Notes: generated by a model from the letters alone, not told the origin. A DNA stretch of 38,718 bases from Oscillatoriales cyanobacterium (GCA_004292515.1 RDXB01000051.1:1-38718), one strand, 5' to 3'; counted from the first letter of the stretch, positions 25,301-34,770 are shown. Numbers and translations are program-made.

Positions 25301-25334
25301 GTTGTAACAGGTTGTAACAGGATGCTCAAGCATC
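25301..25334. repeat. 10-bp tandem repeat joined to a palindrome
   Basis: GTTGTAACAG occurs twice exactly (25301-25320), followed at once by the palindrome GATGCTCAAGCATC (25321-25334) and CTTGCCCCCCACGATC. The second part has the architecture of the interspersed palindrome (stem, CTTG, ACGAT), with both arms changed in compensating fashion. Confidence 0.7.
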
Positions 25335-25766
25335 TTGCCCCCCACGATCTCGGCACGATGGAATCAGGGTTTCAGGCTAATTAATGACAGCCCCTAAGCC
25401 CCTTGCGGCCAAGACGATTAGTGTTTGGTTCGGGCCGCAAAATACTTCTCGAATCTCCGCTCGGGCATCCCCTGAGCAGGGCAACTCCGCACAAAGCACT
25501 ACAAAGCACAATATTCTGTAAAATTTAAACGAACTTTTCTGGATTAATTGCCAGAATCCGTCAATAAATCTGCTGGACTTTTGGGGTCTCGATTATATTA
25601 GTTATCGTACTAATTTTGTGAATTTGCGCTGCTCAAGATTCTTGTGTGACAAAGGTTTCAGCACAGGATCTGTAGCATTAACAATCGAAATTAGTATTGG
25701 GTTGTGATCTGATCTGCTATCCGATCTGCTATTGGTGCATCTGCGCTGCGTCCTGAAGCCTTCAGG

Positions 25767-27218
25767 ATGACTGTTGGTTTTGAACATCCGCACTCTACAT
25801 CCACAGCAGCGATGAATCTTAATAATTTAGTGGCCTTTCACGGCAGGAACTATCCCTACGCGGTGTCTGCTGGCAGTGAACAGCTGGCACAGGCCCACGA
25901 TGACTGGATGCAGGATTGGAGAGCAGCGGTCGATCGCACCTCGATCATTGCCATTACGGATCAGAGTGGCAAAATTATCTATGCCAATGATTATTTTTGT
26001 CAGTTGTCTAAATATGAATGCTCAGAATTAATCGGTCAAGATCACCGCATTCTGAATTCGGGCTATCACCCGGCAGGCTTTTTTAAGAAGCTATGGCATA
26101 CCATTTCGCACGGCAAAATTTGGCAGGGCGAAATTAAAAATCGCGCTAAAGATGGCAGTGAATATTGGGTTTACACCATGATTGTGCCGATCTTAGATCG
26201 CCAAAGTAAACCAATGCGATATTTGTCGATTCGGACGGATATTACCGATCGCAAATATATGGAAGAAGCCCTCAAAGCCTCTGAAGCGGCCCTACGCCAG
26301 CGCAATGCAGAGCTACAACAGGCATTGGCGGAGCTGAAGGCTGCTCAATCCCAAATGATTCAAACCGAAAAAATGTCGAGTTTGGGGCAAATGGTGGCGG
26401 GAGTTGCCCATGAAATTAATAATCCTTTGAATTTTATTGCTGCAAATATTAGTCCCGCCGAAACCTACACGAAAGATATCCTGGGTTTGTTGGAACTCTA
26501 TCGGAAAACCTATCCTGAACCCACTCCTGAAATTGCCGATCGCATTGAAGATTTGGATCTGGATTTTCTAGAATCAGATCTGCTCAATCTCTTGGGTTCG
26601 ATGAAGCTGGGATCTGAGCGCATTTGTGGCATTGTCAAATCTTTGCGTACGTTTTCACGGTTGGATGAGGCAGATATTAAGACTGTTGATTTGCATGAGG
26701 GATTGGAAGGTGCGCTGACTATTTTGGCGCATCGGTTAAAACCCCAAGGCGATCGCCCCGCCATTGATGTGATTCGCCGCTATGACACATTGCCCCCGGT
26801 GATGTGCTATTCCGGCAACATCAACCAGGTGTTTATGAATCTGTTAGTGAATGCGATCGATGCGATCGAAGATGCTCACCAACGACCATTGCGGGGATTG
26901 CCCAGCCGGGAGCATCCCAATCCTGGAGCGATCGCCCCCTACAGCATTGAAATTGTCACCCAACGCTACCAAACCGATTGGGTAGAAGTGCAGATCACTG
27001 ATAGTGGCGGGGGCATTGATGCGGCGGTGGCGGCACAGATTTTTGATCCCTTTTTCACGACCAAGCCGATTGGTAAAGGAACCGGCTTGGGGCTGTCGAT
27101 CAGTTACCAAATTGTGGTTGATCGCCACAGAGGTCATCTGTTTTGTCAGTCAGAGCCGGGCCAGGGCACTACATTTACTCTGCGGATTCCGATCCAATCG
27201 GTAGATGCAGCTTCCTAG
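25767..27218 (+). CDS. PAS-domain sensor histidine kinase (soluble)
   Basis: This is a 483-residue two-component histidine kinase with no membrane helix. A PAS domain spans about residues 52-162 (IIAITDQSGKIIYANDYFCQ, then YLSIRTDITDRK as its PAC end). A coiled-coil linker follows (165-200), then the H-box MVAGVAHEINNPLNF with phospho-acceptor H215. The ATPase domain has an N-box NQVFMNLLVNAIDAIEDA, G1 DSGGGID and G2 GKGTGLGLSISYQIV. The ligand of the PAS domain is unknown; no haem or flavin cysteine is evident. No response regulator is adjacent. It is convergent with the RND pump, and the two stop codons overlap in CTAG (27215-27218). The start at 25767 is preferred, though M16 (25812) is possible. 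Confidence 0.93.
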   Translation: MTVGFEHPHSTSTAAMNLNNLVAFHGRNYPYAVSAGSEQLAQAHDDWMQDWRAAVDRTSIIAITDQSGKIIYANDYFCQLSKYECSELIGQDHRILNSGYHPAGFFKKLWHTISHGKIWQGEIKNRAKDGSEYWVYTMIVPILDRQSKPMRYLSIRTDITDRKYMEEALKASEAALRQRNAELQQALAELKAAQSQMIQTEKMSSLGQMVAGVAHEINNPLNFIAANISPAETYTKDILGLLELYRKTYPEPTPEIADRIEDLDLDFLESDLLNLLGSMKLGSERICGIVKSLRTFSRLDEADIKTVDLHEGLEGALTILAHRLKPQGDRPAIDVIRRYDTLPPVMCYSGNINQVFMNLLVNAIDAIEDAHQRPLRGLPSREHPNPGAIAPYSIEIVTQRYQTDWVEVQITDSGGGIDAAVAAQIFDPFFTTKPIGKGTGLGLSISYQIVVDRHRGHLFCQSEPGQGTTFTLRIPIQSVDAAS

Positions 27219-30200
27219 TCGGAGGTTTCCACGGGAATGGGGGCGGGATCGCCGTCGCGGGGATTGGCGATCGCCTCGTCGTGGCTGAGTTCTGTTGGCA
27301 GCGGGGTGATCGCTCGGGGCGATTGGCCAAAGGGCCAGCGCAACCCATCGTGGAGCAGCACATAGAGGCAGGGAATTAGAAACAGGGTCAGCACGGTGGC
27401 CAGAGACAAGCCCGCAAAAATCGTGATCCCCAAGGGCTGCAAGAATTCGCTGCCAGCCCCAATGCCCATGGCCAGGGGCAACATCCCCAACACAGTGGTG
27501 ATCGTGGTCATCAGGATGGGGCGCAGACGTTGGGGAGCGGCTTGGACGATCGCTTCCCAACGGGTGAGCCGATCGCGCTCCCGCAGTTGGTTGGCCAGCT
27601 CCACCATGATGATCGCGTTGTTGACCACAATCCCAATCAGCAGCACACCACCGACCACCGCCGTGGCCCCGATCGCCGTTTGGGTGACCGCTAGCCCCAA
27701 AATGCCACCCGCCACCGCCAACGGAATCGCAAACAAAATCGCCAAGGGGTCAACCAGCGAGTTGTATTGCACCGCCATCACCACAAACACCAAAAACGTG
27801 GCCAAGCCACCCAACACGGGCAGCGCCGCTTGAATTTGCTGATTGCTAGCGGCGGCGGCGCTGGGCAACCGGGTCACGCCCTCGGGCAAGGTCAGCCCCG
27901 CCAAGATTCGATCGACCTCAGCGATCGCCCCGCTCAGACTGCCGCCCGCATTCAAGCTACCGGCAATCAGGGCTACGGGTCGGCGATCGATCCGCTGAAT
28001 TTCGCTGGGAGCGCGGCCCGGTTCGATCGTCGCCACCTCACCGAGCTGCACCAACTGTCCATCCCCGGCAAACAGGGGCAACTCCAGCAATTGCGAGGGC
28101 TGGCTGATTTGACTGCGATCGAGTCGCACCCGCACATCCACCAGCCGATCGCCCCGTTGGAGCTGGGTGGGCACCGAGCCTTGGATCGCCGTTTCGATCA
28201 CCTGGCCCACATCGGTCACATCCAAATCCAAGTCCGCCAAACGGGCTGGATCGGGCCGAATTTTCAGTTCCGGTTGGGGGCGATCGGCATCGGGCCGGAA
28301 GCTGGCTTGGGTGGCCTGCTCATCCAGGGCCGCCAACACCTGGCGACTGGCCGCAGCCAGCACGTCTGGATCGCGACCTTGCAGGATAACGTCCACTTCG
28401 GCCCCGCGCACGGGCGAGTTATTCAAAATCAAGCCGCGCACTTCGCCCGGTCGCAACCGCAGCCGCACCTCCACCAGGTTCAGGCGCTTCAGTTGGCGAT
28501 TGACGCGCTGGATGAAGCCCGCCGGATCGCTGTTGGGTTTTAGGGAAATGGTGCTGGAACTGCGCAGGGGGTTTTCGTTGACACTGGTGCCAAACAGCGA
28601 TCCCCCGATCGTGGTGAAGGCGTAGACCGTTTCCGGTTGCTTCAGCAAGATTTCATCGACCCGATCCATCACCCGCCGGTTGGCAGCCAAGGTGGTTCCT
28701 GGGGGAAATTGGGCCGTGAGCTGCACTTGGCCCGTGGCGATTCGAGGCAGGATTTCTTGGGGAATGCCGCCGATCGCCCACAAGCTGGCCCCGGTCAAGC
28801 TGATCGAAATCACGGCAACCACCACCAACCGCCAAGGCATCAGGGCCCGCAAACTGCGGCCGTAGAGATACATCAGCCCATCGACGCGCCGATCAAACTC
28901 CCGCAGCAGCCAGGTACGGCCCACACCACTGGATTGGGGGATTGCCAACAATCGCGCCGCCAAGGCCGGCACCACCGTGGCCGCCACCAAAATCGAGGCC
29001 GCCACGGAAAAGCTAATCGTCAAAATCAGCTCATTAAACAGCAGGGCAATGAAGCCGCCGATCGCCAAAAAGGGCAACACAGCCACCAAGTTAGTGCTGG
29101 TGGAGGCGATCAGCGCCGACTCCACCGCTTGGCTGCTGACGATCGCCCGATCGATGATTTCGGCCGGCTCCACGGTGCGGCCGGGCGATCGCGTCCCTTC
29201 CACGATCGCCTCCATCATCACGATCGAGTTATCGACCACAATCCCCACCCCGAGCGCCAAACCGCCCAAGCTGAAGATATTGACCGTCAAGCCGCAGAGG
29301 CGCATGGCAATCACGGCGATCAGGGTGGCCAGGGGAATCGACAGGGTGACGATCAAGGTTTGCCGCAGAGAACCCAGGAAAAAGAACACGGCGATCGCTG
29401 CCAGACCCGTGCCCACGACCCCCGAGGAGACCACATTCGAGATCGCATTTTGAATAAAAACCGACTCATCCAGGGTGGTGACCAAGGTGATATCTGGCGG
29501 AATTGTGCCATTGACCCGCAAGCGATCGAGCCGTTGTTTAACCCCATCGACCACGGCGATCGTATTCGCTTCCTGTTGCTTTTGGATGCTGAGTTTGACG
29601 GCGGGCTGACCATTGAGCCGCACCGCCACCCGCTGTTCCGCCGTGCCATCCACCACCTCGGCCACCTCTTGCAGCCGAATAGTTTGGGTGGCCGCGCCGT
29701 TTTGACCCGATCGCACCACAAAGGGCAGTTGGGCAATGTCGTCGGCGCTGCGGAACCGGCCCGTGGCCCGGGTCAGGGGTTCCGAGTCGGGGGTGTAGAT
29801 CCGACCGCCGGAGATGTCTTGGTTGCGATCGCGCAGGCCCTCCAGCACGGTGCTGATATCCAAGCCGATCGCCTGGAGCCGGGGCAAATCCAGCGTGACC
29901 CGCACTTCCTCTGCCACGCCACCGGAGACGCTGACGGACGCGACCCCATCAACCACATTCAGCTCGCGGGCCAATTCCTGATCGGCCAGCACCCGCAGTT
30001 CAGCCACAGAACGATTGGGCGCGGACAATGCCAACTCGTAAACCGGCAACTGGGAAGGATCAATCTTAAACAGGCGGGCATTTTCCACCACCTCGGGCAA
30101 GCGACCCCGGGCCCGGTTAAAGGCCGCCGTCGCATCGTTGAGGGCGCGATCGAGATTGCCGCCCGGTTGAAAGTACAGATCAAGGCTGATGCTGCCTTCG

Positions 30201-30475
30201 CGGGTTTGCGAATAGACTTGCACCACGCCCTCGGTGGCCGACAGGGCTTCTTCGAGGGGGCGAGTGACTTCATCGATCGCCACTTCGGGGGCCAAGCCGG
30301 GTGCATCGGCCCGCAAGCCAATGCGCGGGTAGGTGATGGCGGGCAACAAGTCCACCTGCATGGTGCTGACAAAGAAGCCGCCCAGGACGATCGCCGCCAC
30401 CGCCAGGGTCAGGGTGGCAATGTGACGGCGAATCGAAAGGGCGCTGAGGCTCCAGCCGGACGGGGGATCAAACAT
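27215..30475 (-). CDS. RND efflux transporter permease (AcrB/HAE-1 type)
   Basis: This is a 1086-residue inner-membrane proton-driven efflux pump, with 12 membrane helices and two large periplasmic loops in the AcrB order. The first helix follows SALSIRRHIATLTLAVAAIV. TM4 reads GIVVDNSIVMMEAIVEG, with D415 and N416 where AcrB has D407-D408. TM10 reads GIVVNNAIIMVELAN, with Asn where AcrB has K940. These paired changes are seen in other HAE-type pumps, so it is probably functional with a variant relay. The C-terminal tail is cytoplasmic and acidic. The adaptor gene lies 33 bp upstream on the same strand, so they form an operon. No outer-membrane channel gene is present. The substrate is unknown, and the motif pattern is not that of metal (CzcA) pumps. 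Confidence 0.95.
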   Translation of the reverse strand: MFDPPSGWSLSALSIRRHIATLTLAVAAIVLGGFFVSTMQVDLLPAITYPRIGLRADAPGLAPEVAIDEVTRPLEEALSATEGVVQVYSQTREGSISLDLYFQPGGNLDRALNDATAAFNRARGRLPEVVENARLFKIDPSQLPVYELALSAPNRSVAELRVLADQELARELNVVDGVASVSVSGGVAEEVRVTLDLPRLQAIGLDISTVLEGLRDRNQDISGGRIYTPDSEPLTRATGRFRSADDIAQLPFVVRSGQNGAATQTIRLQEVAEVVDGTAEQRVAVRLNGQPAVKLSIQKQQEANTIAVVDGVKQRLDRLRVNGTIPPDITLVTTLDESVFIQNAISNVVSSGVVGTGLAAIAVFFFLGSLRQTLIVTLSIPLATLIAVIAMRLCGLTVNIFSLGGLALGVGIVVDNSIVMMEAIVEGTRSPGRTVEPAEIIDRAIVSSQAVESALIASTSTNLVAVLPFLAIGGFIALLFNELILTISFSVAASILVAATVVPALAARLLAIPQSSGVGRTWLLREFDRRVDGLMYLYGRSLRALMPWRLVVVAVISISLTGASLWAIGGIPQEILPRIATGQVQLTAQFPPGTTLAANRRVMDRVDEILLKQPETVYAFTTIGGSLFGTSVNENPLRSSSTISLKPNSDPAGFIQRVNRQLKRLNLVEVRLRLRPGEVRGLILNNSPVRGAEVDVILQGRDPDVLAAASRQVLAALDEQATQASFRPDADRPQPELKIRPDPARLADLDLDVTDVGQVIETAIQGSVPTQLQRGDRLVDVRVRLDRSQISQPSQLLELPLFAGDGQLVQLGEVATIEPGRAPSEIQRIDRRPVALIAGSLNAGGSLSGAIAEVDRILAGLTLPEGVTRLPSAAAASNQQIQAALPVLGGLATFLVFVVMAVQYNSLVDPLAILFAIPLAVAGGILGLAVTQTAIGATAVVGGVLLIGIVVNNAIIMVELANQLRERDRLTRWEAIVQAAPQRLRPILMTTITTVLGMLPLAMGIGAGSEFLQPLGITIFAGLSLATVLTLFLIPCLYVLLHDGLRWPFGQSPRAITPLPTELSHDEAIANPRDGDPAPIPVETSD

Positions 30476-30508
30476 AGCCGATTACCTGCTGCTCACCTGG
30501 GGGCCGAA

Positions 30509-31921
30509 TTACCGTGCGGGTCGTGAGCTGGGCTGCTCGATCGCCGCCGGATTGGGTTCCGATAGGGCACTCAACCGCACCCGATCGCCATTGGTCAAGG
30601 GGTCGCTGCTGCGGAGAATGTAGCGATCGCCCGGTCGCAGCCCCGAGAGGATTTGCACCCGGCCATCGGCCCGATCGCCAAGCTGCACAGGACGCGCCAG
30701 GACCACCACCTCGGAGCCGCGCTCTTGCACCGTAAAAATTGTCCCTTGGCGCGGTTGGGGGCGATCGGCCTCGGGAGCGCCGGCAGGGTTGCCCGGTCGC
30801 ATCCCACCACCGGGGCGATCATTGGGGCGATCATTGGGGCGGCCCTCCGCCACCTTCAAGGCCTGCTCCAGCACGGCCACCCGGTTTTGGGTGGGAGTGA
30901 CAAAGCTGACCCGCGCCAGCAAGCCGCTACCCAAGTCGCCATTGGGGTTGGGCAGGGTGATTTCCACGGGGATCTGGCGCGAGACCGGATCACCCTGGGG
31001 GGAAATTTCCGCGACCCGCCCCGTAAATTCCCGATTGGGCAGGGCATCGAAGCGCACGCGGGCCGGTTGGCCCAGCCGCACGCTAGCCAGGTCGCGATCG
31101 GACAGGCGCACCACAATTCGCAGTTGGCTAAAGTCACCGATCGTCAAAATTTCGCTACCCGGTTGGGCCAAGCTGCCCGGCTCCAGCACCCGGGCCAAAA
31201 TTCGGCCGGCGATCGGCGATTTCAGGCGGGCAAAGTCTTGGCGCTGGCGGGCTTGGTCGGCGATCGCCTGCTGGGCCGAAACCCGTCGCCGGGCCACAGC
31301 CACCGTCTGTTCGCGAGTGCTGACCTGTTGGCGGGCGGCTTTCAGGGCCTGTTGGGCCGTGCCCACGGCGGTGCGGGCCGTTTCCACGTCCTGCTCGGCG
31401 ATCGCCCCCTCCGTAAACAGCCGCTCCAACCGTTTCAGATCCGATCGCGCTTGTTCCAGCCGCAATTGAGCCTCGCCCACCCGGGCCCGGGTCTCGCCGA
31501 TTTGGGCTTGGTTGCTGGCCACCTCCATTTCGCGGGCCGACACCTCGGCCTGGGCTTCCACGGCAGCGGCCGCCAACAACCGAGCATCCACCCGCGCCAA
31601 CGGTTGACCTCGGGTGACCCGATCGCCCACATCGGCATTCACCTCCAAGACATAACCTTCCACCCGCGATCGCAGGGCCACAGTGCGGGCCGGCTGGGTC
31701 GTGCCCACATAGTCCCGGGCGGCGGCCAGGGGCCCGATCGTCGCCACGGCCACATCAACCGCAGGCGGGCCGCTTGGGTCAGACGGACGGGCCGCAGGCG
31801 CTTGGGCATCGCTGGGGGGAATGGCCTGTTGGCAGCCCATAGCCAGCAACGCCAGGCCCCAAGCACTGCCGATCCAAACGGGCGATCGATGCGGTGGCCG
31901 GTCTCGTCTTGATCCAATCAT
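30509..31921 (-). CDS. RND efflux periplasmic adaptor subunit, probable lipoprotein
   Basis: This 470-residue membrane-fusion protein links the RND pump to an outer-membrane channel. The N-terminus has a hydrophobic signal ending LALLAMGCQQ, with C30 as the likely lipid-modified cysteine. A biotinyl-lipoyl half (VALRSRVEGYVLEVNADVGD) and a long alpha-hairpin (about 105-225) follow. The second lipoyl half is RLKSPIAGRILARVLEPGSL. The barrel domain has LRIVVRLSDRDLASVRLGQP. After about residue 345 there is a Pro/Gly/Arg-rich insert with repeated RPND units, then a C-terminal domain (PGDRYILRSSDPLTNGDRVR). It is 33 bp before the pump and divergent from the GT41 gene, sharing a spacer that holds a 13-bp minisatellite. 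Confidence 0.93.
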   Translation of the reverse strand: MIGSRRDRPPHRSPVWIGSAWGLALLAMGCQQAIPPSDAQAPAARPSDPSGPPAVDVAVATIGPLAAARDYVGTTQPARTVALRSRVEGYVLEVNADVGDRVTRGQPLARVDARLLAAAAVEAQAEVSAREMEVASNQAQIGETRARVGEAQLRLEQARSDLKRLERLFTEGAIAEQDVETARTAVGTAQQALKAARQQVSTREQTVAVARRRVSAQQAIADQARQRQDFARLKSPIAGRILARVLEPGSLAQPGSEILTIGDFSQLRIVVRLSDRDLASVRLGQPARVRFDALPNREFTGRVAEISPQGDPVSRQIPVEITLPNPNGDLGSGLLARVSFVTPTQNRVAVLEQALKVAEGRPNDRPNDRPGGGMRPGNPAGAPEADRPQPRQGTIFTVQERGSEVVVLARPVQLGDRADGRVQILSGLRPGDRYILRSSDPLTNGDRVRLSALSEPNPAAIEQPSSRPAR

Positions 31922-31987
31922 GACAGTCTCGCTCAGGTCGATCGATAGAACAGTTCAGCCATCATTGAGGCGGTGTCGTGAGGGATG

Positions 31988-32052
31988 GAGGAGTCGCCCA
32001 GAGGAGTCGCCCAGAGGAGTTACCCAGAGGAGTCGCCCAGGGGAGTTGCTCA
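31988..32052. repeat. 13-bp minisatellite, five copies
   Basis: Five 13-bp units of GAGGAGTCGCCCA lie head to tail (units 1, 2 and 4 identical, units 3 and 5 variant). It sits in the 288-bp divergent spacer between the adaptor and GT41 genes. The period is not a multiple of three, so it is non-coding. Each unit has a Shine-Dalgarno-like GAGGAG. Confidence 0.9.
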
Positions 32053-32209
32053 GAAGATTTGTTCAGACTGGGGCGATCGCCCGTAAGCTTGAATTCGTGA
32101 CGGTTGGTAACAATTTAGCGCCCTTAGCGGCGTTAGGGGCTGCAATCGATCGAGCGATCAGTTCCCCGGTCGGGCCCATTGCGCCAGGCTCAACCACAGC
32201 AAATTCAGC

Positions 32210-33868
32210 ATGGGCAATCCATTGCATCCTATGCATTCTACTGATCGTGATCCCTGGGACTTTTGGCGATCGCGCATTTTGAGCGATCCGCTGGCCGCCA
32301 ACTCCTACGCCGCCCTGGGGGAATGGTTGACCCGCTCGGGCCGAGTAGCCGAGGCGACCGCCGCTTGGTCAAAGGCCCTGACCTTGGAACCCGACCATGA
32401 AAGCTGGTACTTGGGGGCCCTGACGGCCTTTGACGGCTGGTTGCAGTTGCCAACGATCTATCCCGATGCCGCCGCCGTCGAGGAATCCCGCGCGGCCTAC
32501 GGTCGGGGGTTGAGTCAACTGATTGAGCTGACCCGATCGCACCCGGCCTTGGTGGGGTTGGCCTTGCGCGCGATCGCCCTGCGTGTGCCCTTTTATCTCA
32601 GCTACCAGGGCCAAAACGATCGCGCCCTCCAAGAACAATACGGCGCTTGGGTGTCGGCCAGCTTGGCGGCGGCCTTTCCCGATTTGGCGGCCCTGCAACC
32701 CCGACAACTGCGCGATCGATCCCCCGGTGACAAAATCCGCGTCGGCTATTTGGGCAGCCACTTCCATCACCATTCCGTGATGAAAAGCCATCTCGGCTGG
32801 TTGCGCCACGCCGATCGCGATCGCCTAGAAATTTACACCTACTACGCTGGCAACCGCTGGGATGACACCACCGAGCAGGCCGGCCGCCTGAGCGATCAGT
32901 TTGCCTTTTGGGAAATGGGATCGCAGTTTGACCCCCAGCGGTATGCCGCCTTTTGTCGGGCCATTTGGGCCGACCAGTTGGATGTGGTGGTGCTGCTGGA
33001 TGTGGGCATGGATGCGGTGATGTATTTGCTGGGGGGCTGGCGGTTTGCGCCGATTCAATGTGCCACCTGGGGTCATCCCGTCACCACGGGGCTGCCGGTG
33101 GTGGACTACTTTTTGACGAGCGATCGAATGGAACCCCCCCAGGCGGAATTTCACTACAGTGAAACGCCGATCTGTTTGCCGGGGCTGGGGATTACCTACG
33201 ATCGCCCACCGATCGCGCAGTGGTCGGCGGCCGATCGGGCCAGCTTTGGGCTACCGGCCGACGCGGTGCTTTATCTCTGCTGCCAATCGCTCTATAAGTA
33301 TTTGCCGCAATTCGATCGGCTCTGGGTAGAAATTGCCCAGCAAGTGCCGGCCGCGCATTTTGTGTTTTTGGCGAGTCCCTTTCCCGAGGCGGCGGCCCCG
33401 TTTCGATCGCGCCTCAGTCAGGCGTTTGCGGTGGCCGGGCTGGACTTTGCGCAACATTGCACGATTTTGCCACCCCAATCTCAGGAGCGGTTTTGGCAAC
33501 TAAACCAGGTGGCCGATGTCTTTCTCGACTCGATCGGCTGGTCGGGCTGCAACAGCGTGATCGAGGCGATCGCCTGTGGGTTGCCGGTGGTGACGCTGCC
33601 GGGAGACTTGATGCGCGGCCGCCACGCCCTGGCGATTTTGCAGGAGCTGGGTCTCACTGAAACGATCGCCACCAGCCTGGAAGACTACCAGCAATTGGCG
33701 ATCGACCTGGGGCGCGATCGATTCCGTCGCCAGCGCCTGAGTACTGAGCTGCGATCGCGTGCTGATCGGTTATTTGAAGACACCCGCCCGGTGCGGGCCT
33801 TGGAGGCGTTCTTTGGCCAGGCGATCGAACGGCGATCGCGCCAAACCAGCCCGATCGTTGTGGCCTAG
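32210..33868 (+). CDS. TPR and OGT-like glycosyltransferase (GT41 family)
   Basis: This 552-residue protein resembles O-linked N-acetylglucosamine transferases (GT41, SPINDLY-like). An N-terminal TPR-like segment (AANSYAALGEWLTRSGRVAE and on) is short, one or two repeats. The catalytic part begins KIRVGYLGSHFHHHSVMKSH, the usual GT41 opening with the HxxH region. It continues with DVVVLLDVGMDAVMYLLGGW, RFAPIQCATWGHPVTTGLPV and DYFLTSDRMEPPQAEFHYSE, then CCQSLYKYLPQF and VFLDSIGWSGCNSVIEAIAC, ending with GLPVVTLPGDLMRGRHALA. It presumably glycosylates protein in the cytoplasm; the sugar and target are unknown. The ATG at 32210 is used; M8 (32231) is an alternative. It is a single gene. Confidence 0.9.
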   Translation: MGNPLHPMHSTDRDPWDFWRSRILSDPLAANSYAALGEWLTRSGRVAEATAAWSKALTLEPDHESWYLGALTAFDGWLQLPTIYPDAAAVEESRAAYGRGLSQLIELTRSHPALVGLALRAIALRVPFYLSYQGQNDRALQEQYGAWVSASLAAAFPDLAALQPRQLRDRSPGDKIRVGYLGSHFHHHSVMKSHLGWLRHADRDRLEIYTYYAGNRWDDTTEQAGRLSDQFAFWEMGSQFDPQRYAAFCRAIWADQLDVVVLLDVGMDAVMYLLGGWRFAPIQCATWGHPVTTGLPVVDYFLTSDRMEPPQAEFHYSETPICLPGLGITYDRPPIAQWSAADRASFGLPADAVLYLCCQSLYKYLPQFDRLWVEIAQQVPAAHFVFLASPFPEAAAPFRSRLSQAFAVAGLDFAQHCTILPPQSQERFWQLNQVADVFLDSIGWSGCNSVIEAIACGLPVVTLPGDLMRGRHALAILQELGLTETIATSLEDYQQLAIDLGRDRFRRQRLSTELRSRADRLFEDTRPVRALEAFFGQAIERRSRQTSPIVVA

Positions 33869-33958
33869 CACAATTAACCTGATAGCCTGATAACCTGATC
33901 AACCGATGATCATGATCATCCAACCCCGTTGAGTGGAGCGGATCACATACCACACCCG

Positions 33959-34747
33959 CTAAAGCTGGCCGATCGCCTTGTGGGTTTGGGGAATCACGAT
34001 CGTTTGGGGCAGCCATTGCTTCAGATGTTGTTGCCATTGCAGCACCTGGGCCGGAATCGGTGGTTGCGGCGGTTGGCGATCGGGCTTGATCGGGGCGGGC
34101 AAGGGCGACACCGGTTGCATCACATAAACCAAATGCGGATCGATCGCCGCCACCAACTCCGCCGATCGGGTCAAATCCGCCAGGGTCGTCGCTTCCGAAA
34201 CGATCGCCTTCACAAACACCCACTTTTGCGCCGCCACACAAAGCCGCAGCATTTGCTCATGGGCGGCCCAATGGGTTTCGCCACTGACACTCGGCAACTT
34301 CAGATCCATCCCCACCCAATCGATCCAGGGCAACAGCGGCTCCAGTTGCTGGGGGCGGTGGCCGCCGGTTTCCAGATAAATCGGCAAGGCACAAACCTGC
34401 TTGATCGCGGGCAAAAACTGCTGCAAAAAAGGGCTGTGCAACAACGGTTCACCGCCAGTCAAGCTAATGCTGTCGTGTAGGTTGGGGCGATCGAGCCGTT
34501 GCACCCAAGCCAGCAGTTGCGCCAAGGCCACAGGATTTGGCTCAGTGACGAAATCCCGCGCACCGGGGGTTTGCTCAATCTCGCAGGTATCGGGGGCTAG
34601 CCAGGTGCGATCGCTGTCGCAATAGTCGCAGCGCAAATCGCATTGGGCAAACCGCACAAACAGTTGGCGCGTGCCAACGATCGGCCCCTCCCCCTGAATC
34701 GCCGAAAACACTTCAATTAGCCGGGCCGTTGTTGCTCGCTCAGTCAT
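33959..34747 (-). CDS. queE: 7-carboxy-7-deazaguanine synthase
   Basis: QueE is a radical SAM enzyme that contracts 6-carboxy-tetrahydropterin to 7-carboxy-7-deazaguanine, on the way to queuosine in tRNA. The 262-residue protein starts with IEVFSAIQGEGPIVGTRQLF, the conserved opening, then the cluster motif CDLRCDYCDSD (C36, C40, C43) in CxxxCxxC form. LTGGEPLLHS is the SAM-binding GGEP motif, and YLETGGHRPQQLEPLLPWID and VGMDLKLPS follow. The length is in the range of the longer QueE class. No queC or queD is in the window. The start is the ATG at 34745-34747. A minus-strand terminator lies just upstream, so it has its own promoter or is read from it. Confidence 0.94.
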   Translation of the reverse strand: MTERATTARLIEVFSAIQGEGPIVGTRQLFVRFAQCDLRCDYCDSDRTWLAPDTCEIEQTPGARDFVTEPNPVALAQLLAWVQRLDRPNLHDSISLTGGEPLLHSPFLQQFLPAIKQVCALPIYLETGGHRPQQLEPLLPWIDWVGMDLKLPSVSGETHWAAHEQMLRLCVAAQKWVFVKAIVSEATTLADLTRSAELVAAIDPHLVYVMQPVSPLPAPIKPDRQPPQPPIPAQVLQWQQHLKQWLPQTIVIPQTHKAIGQL

Positions 34748-34770
34748 GGTGGGGGGCGATCATCACCCAT

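Larger units (their letters stand above)
24997..25766. other. Repeat-containing intergenic region before the histidine kinase
   Basis: This 770-bp stretch contains no convincing gene. It holds a 14-bp repeat (25075-25102), a 10-bp repeat with an adjoining palindrome (25301-25334), and a decayed half of the interspersed palindrome (25391-25405, CCCCTAAGCCCCTTG, followed by AAGACGATT). The last 250 bp before 25767 are AT-rich and probably carry the kinase promoter. Confidence 0.55.

Noticed and set aside
28637-30526. A 629-codon open frame on the plus strand
   Set aside because: It lies entirely opposite the RND pump gene, is rich in His, Gln and Arg, and shows no domain. It is a product of GC-rich codon use on the other strand.
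30653-31912. A 419-codon open frame on the plus strand
   Set aside because: It is antisense to the adaptor gene, with the same biased composition and no motif.
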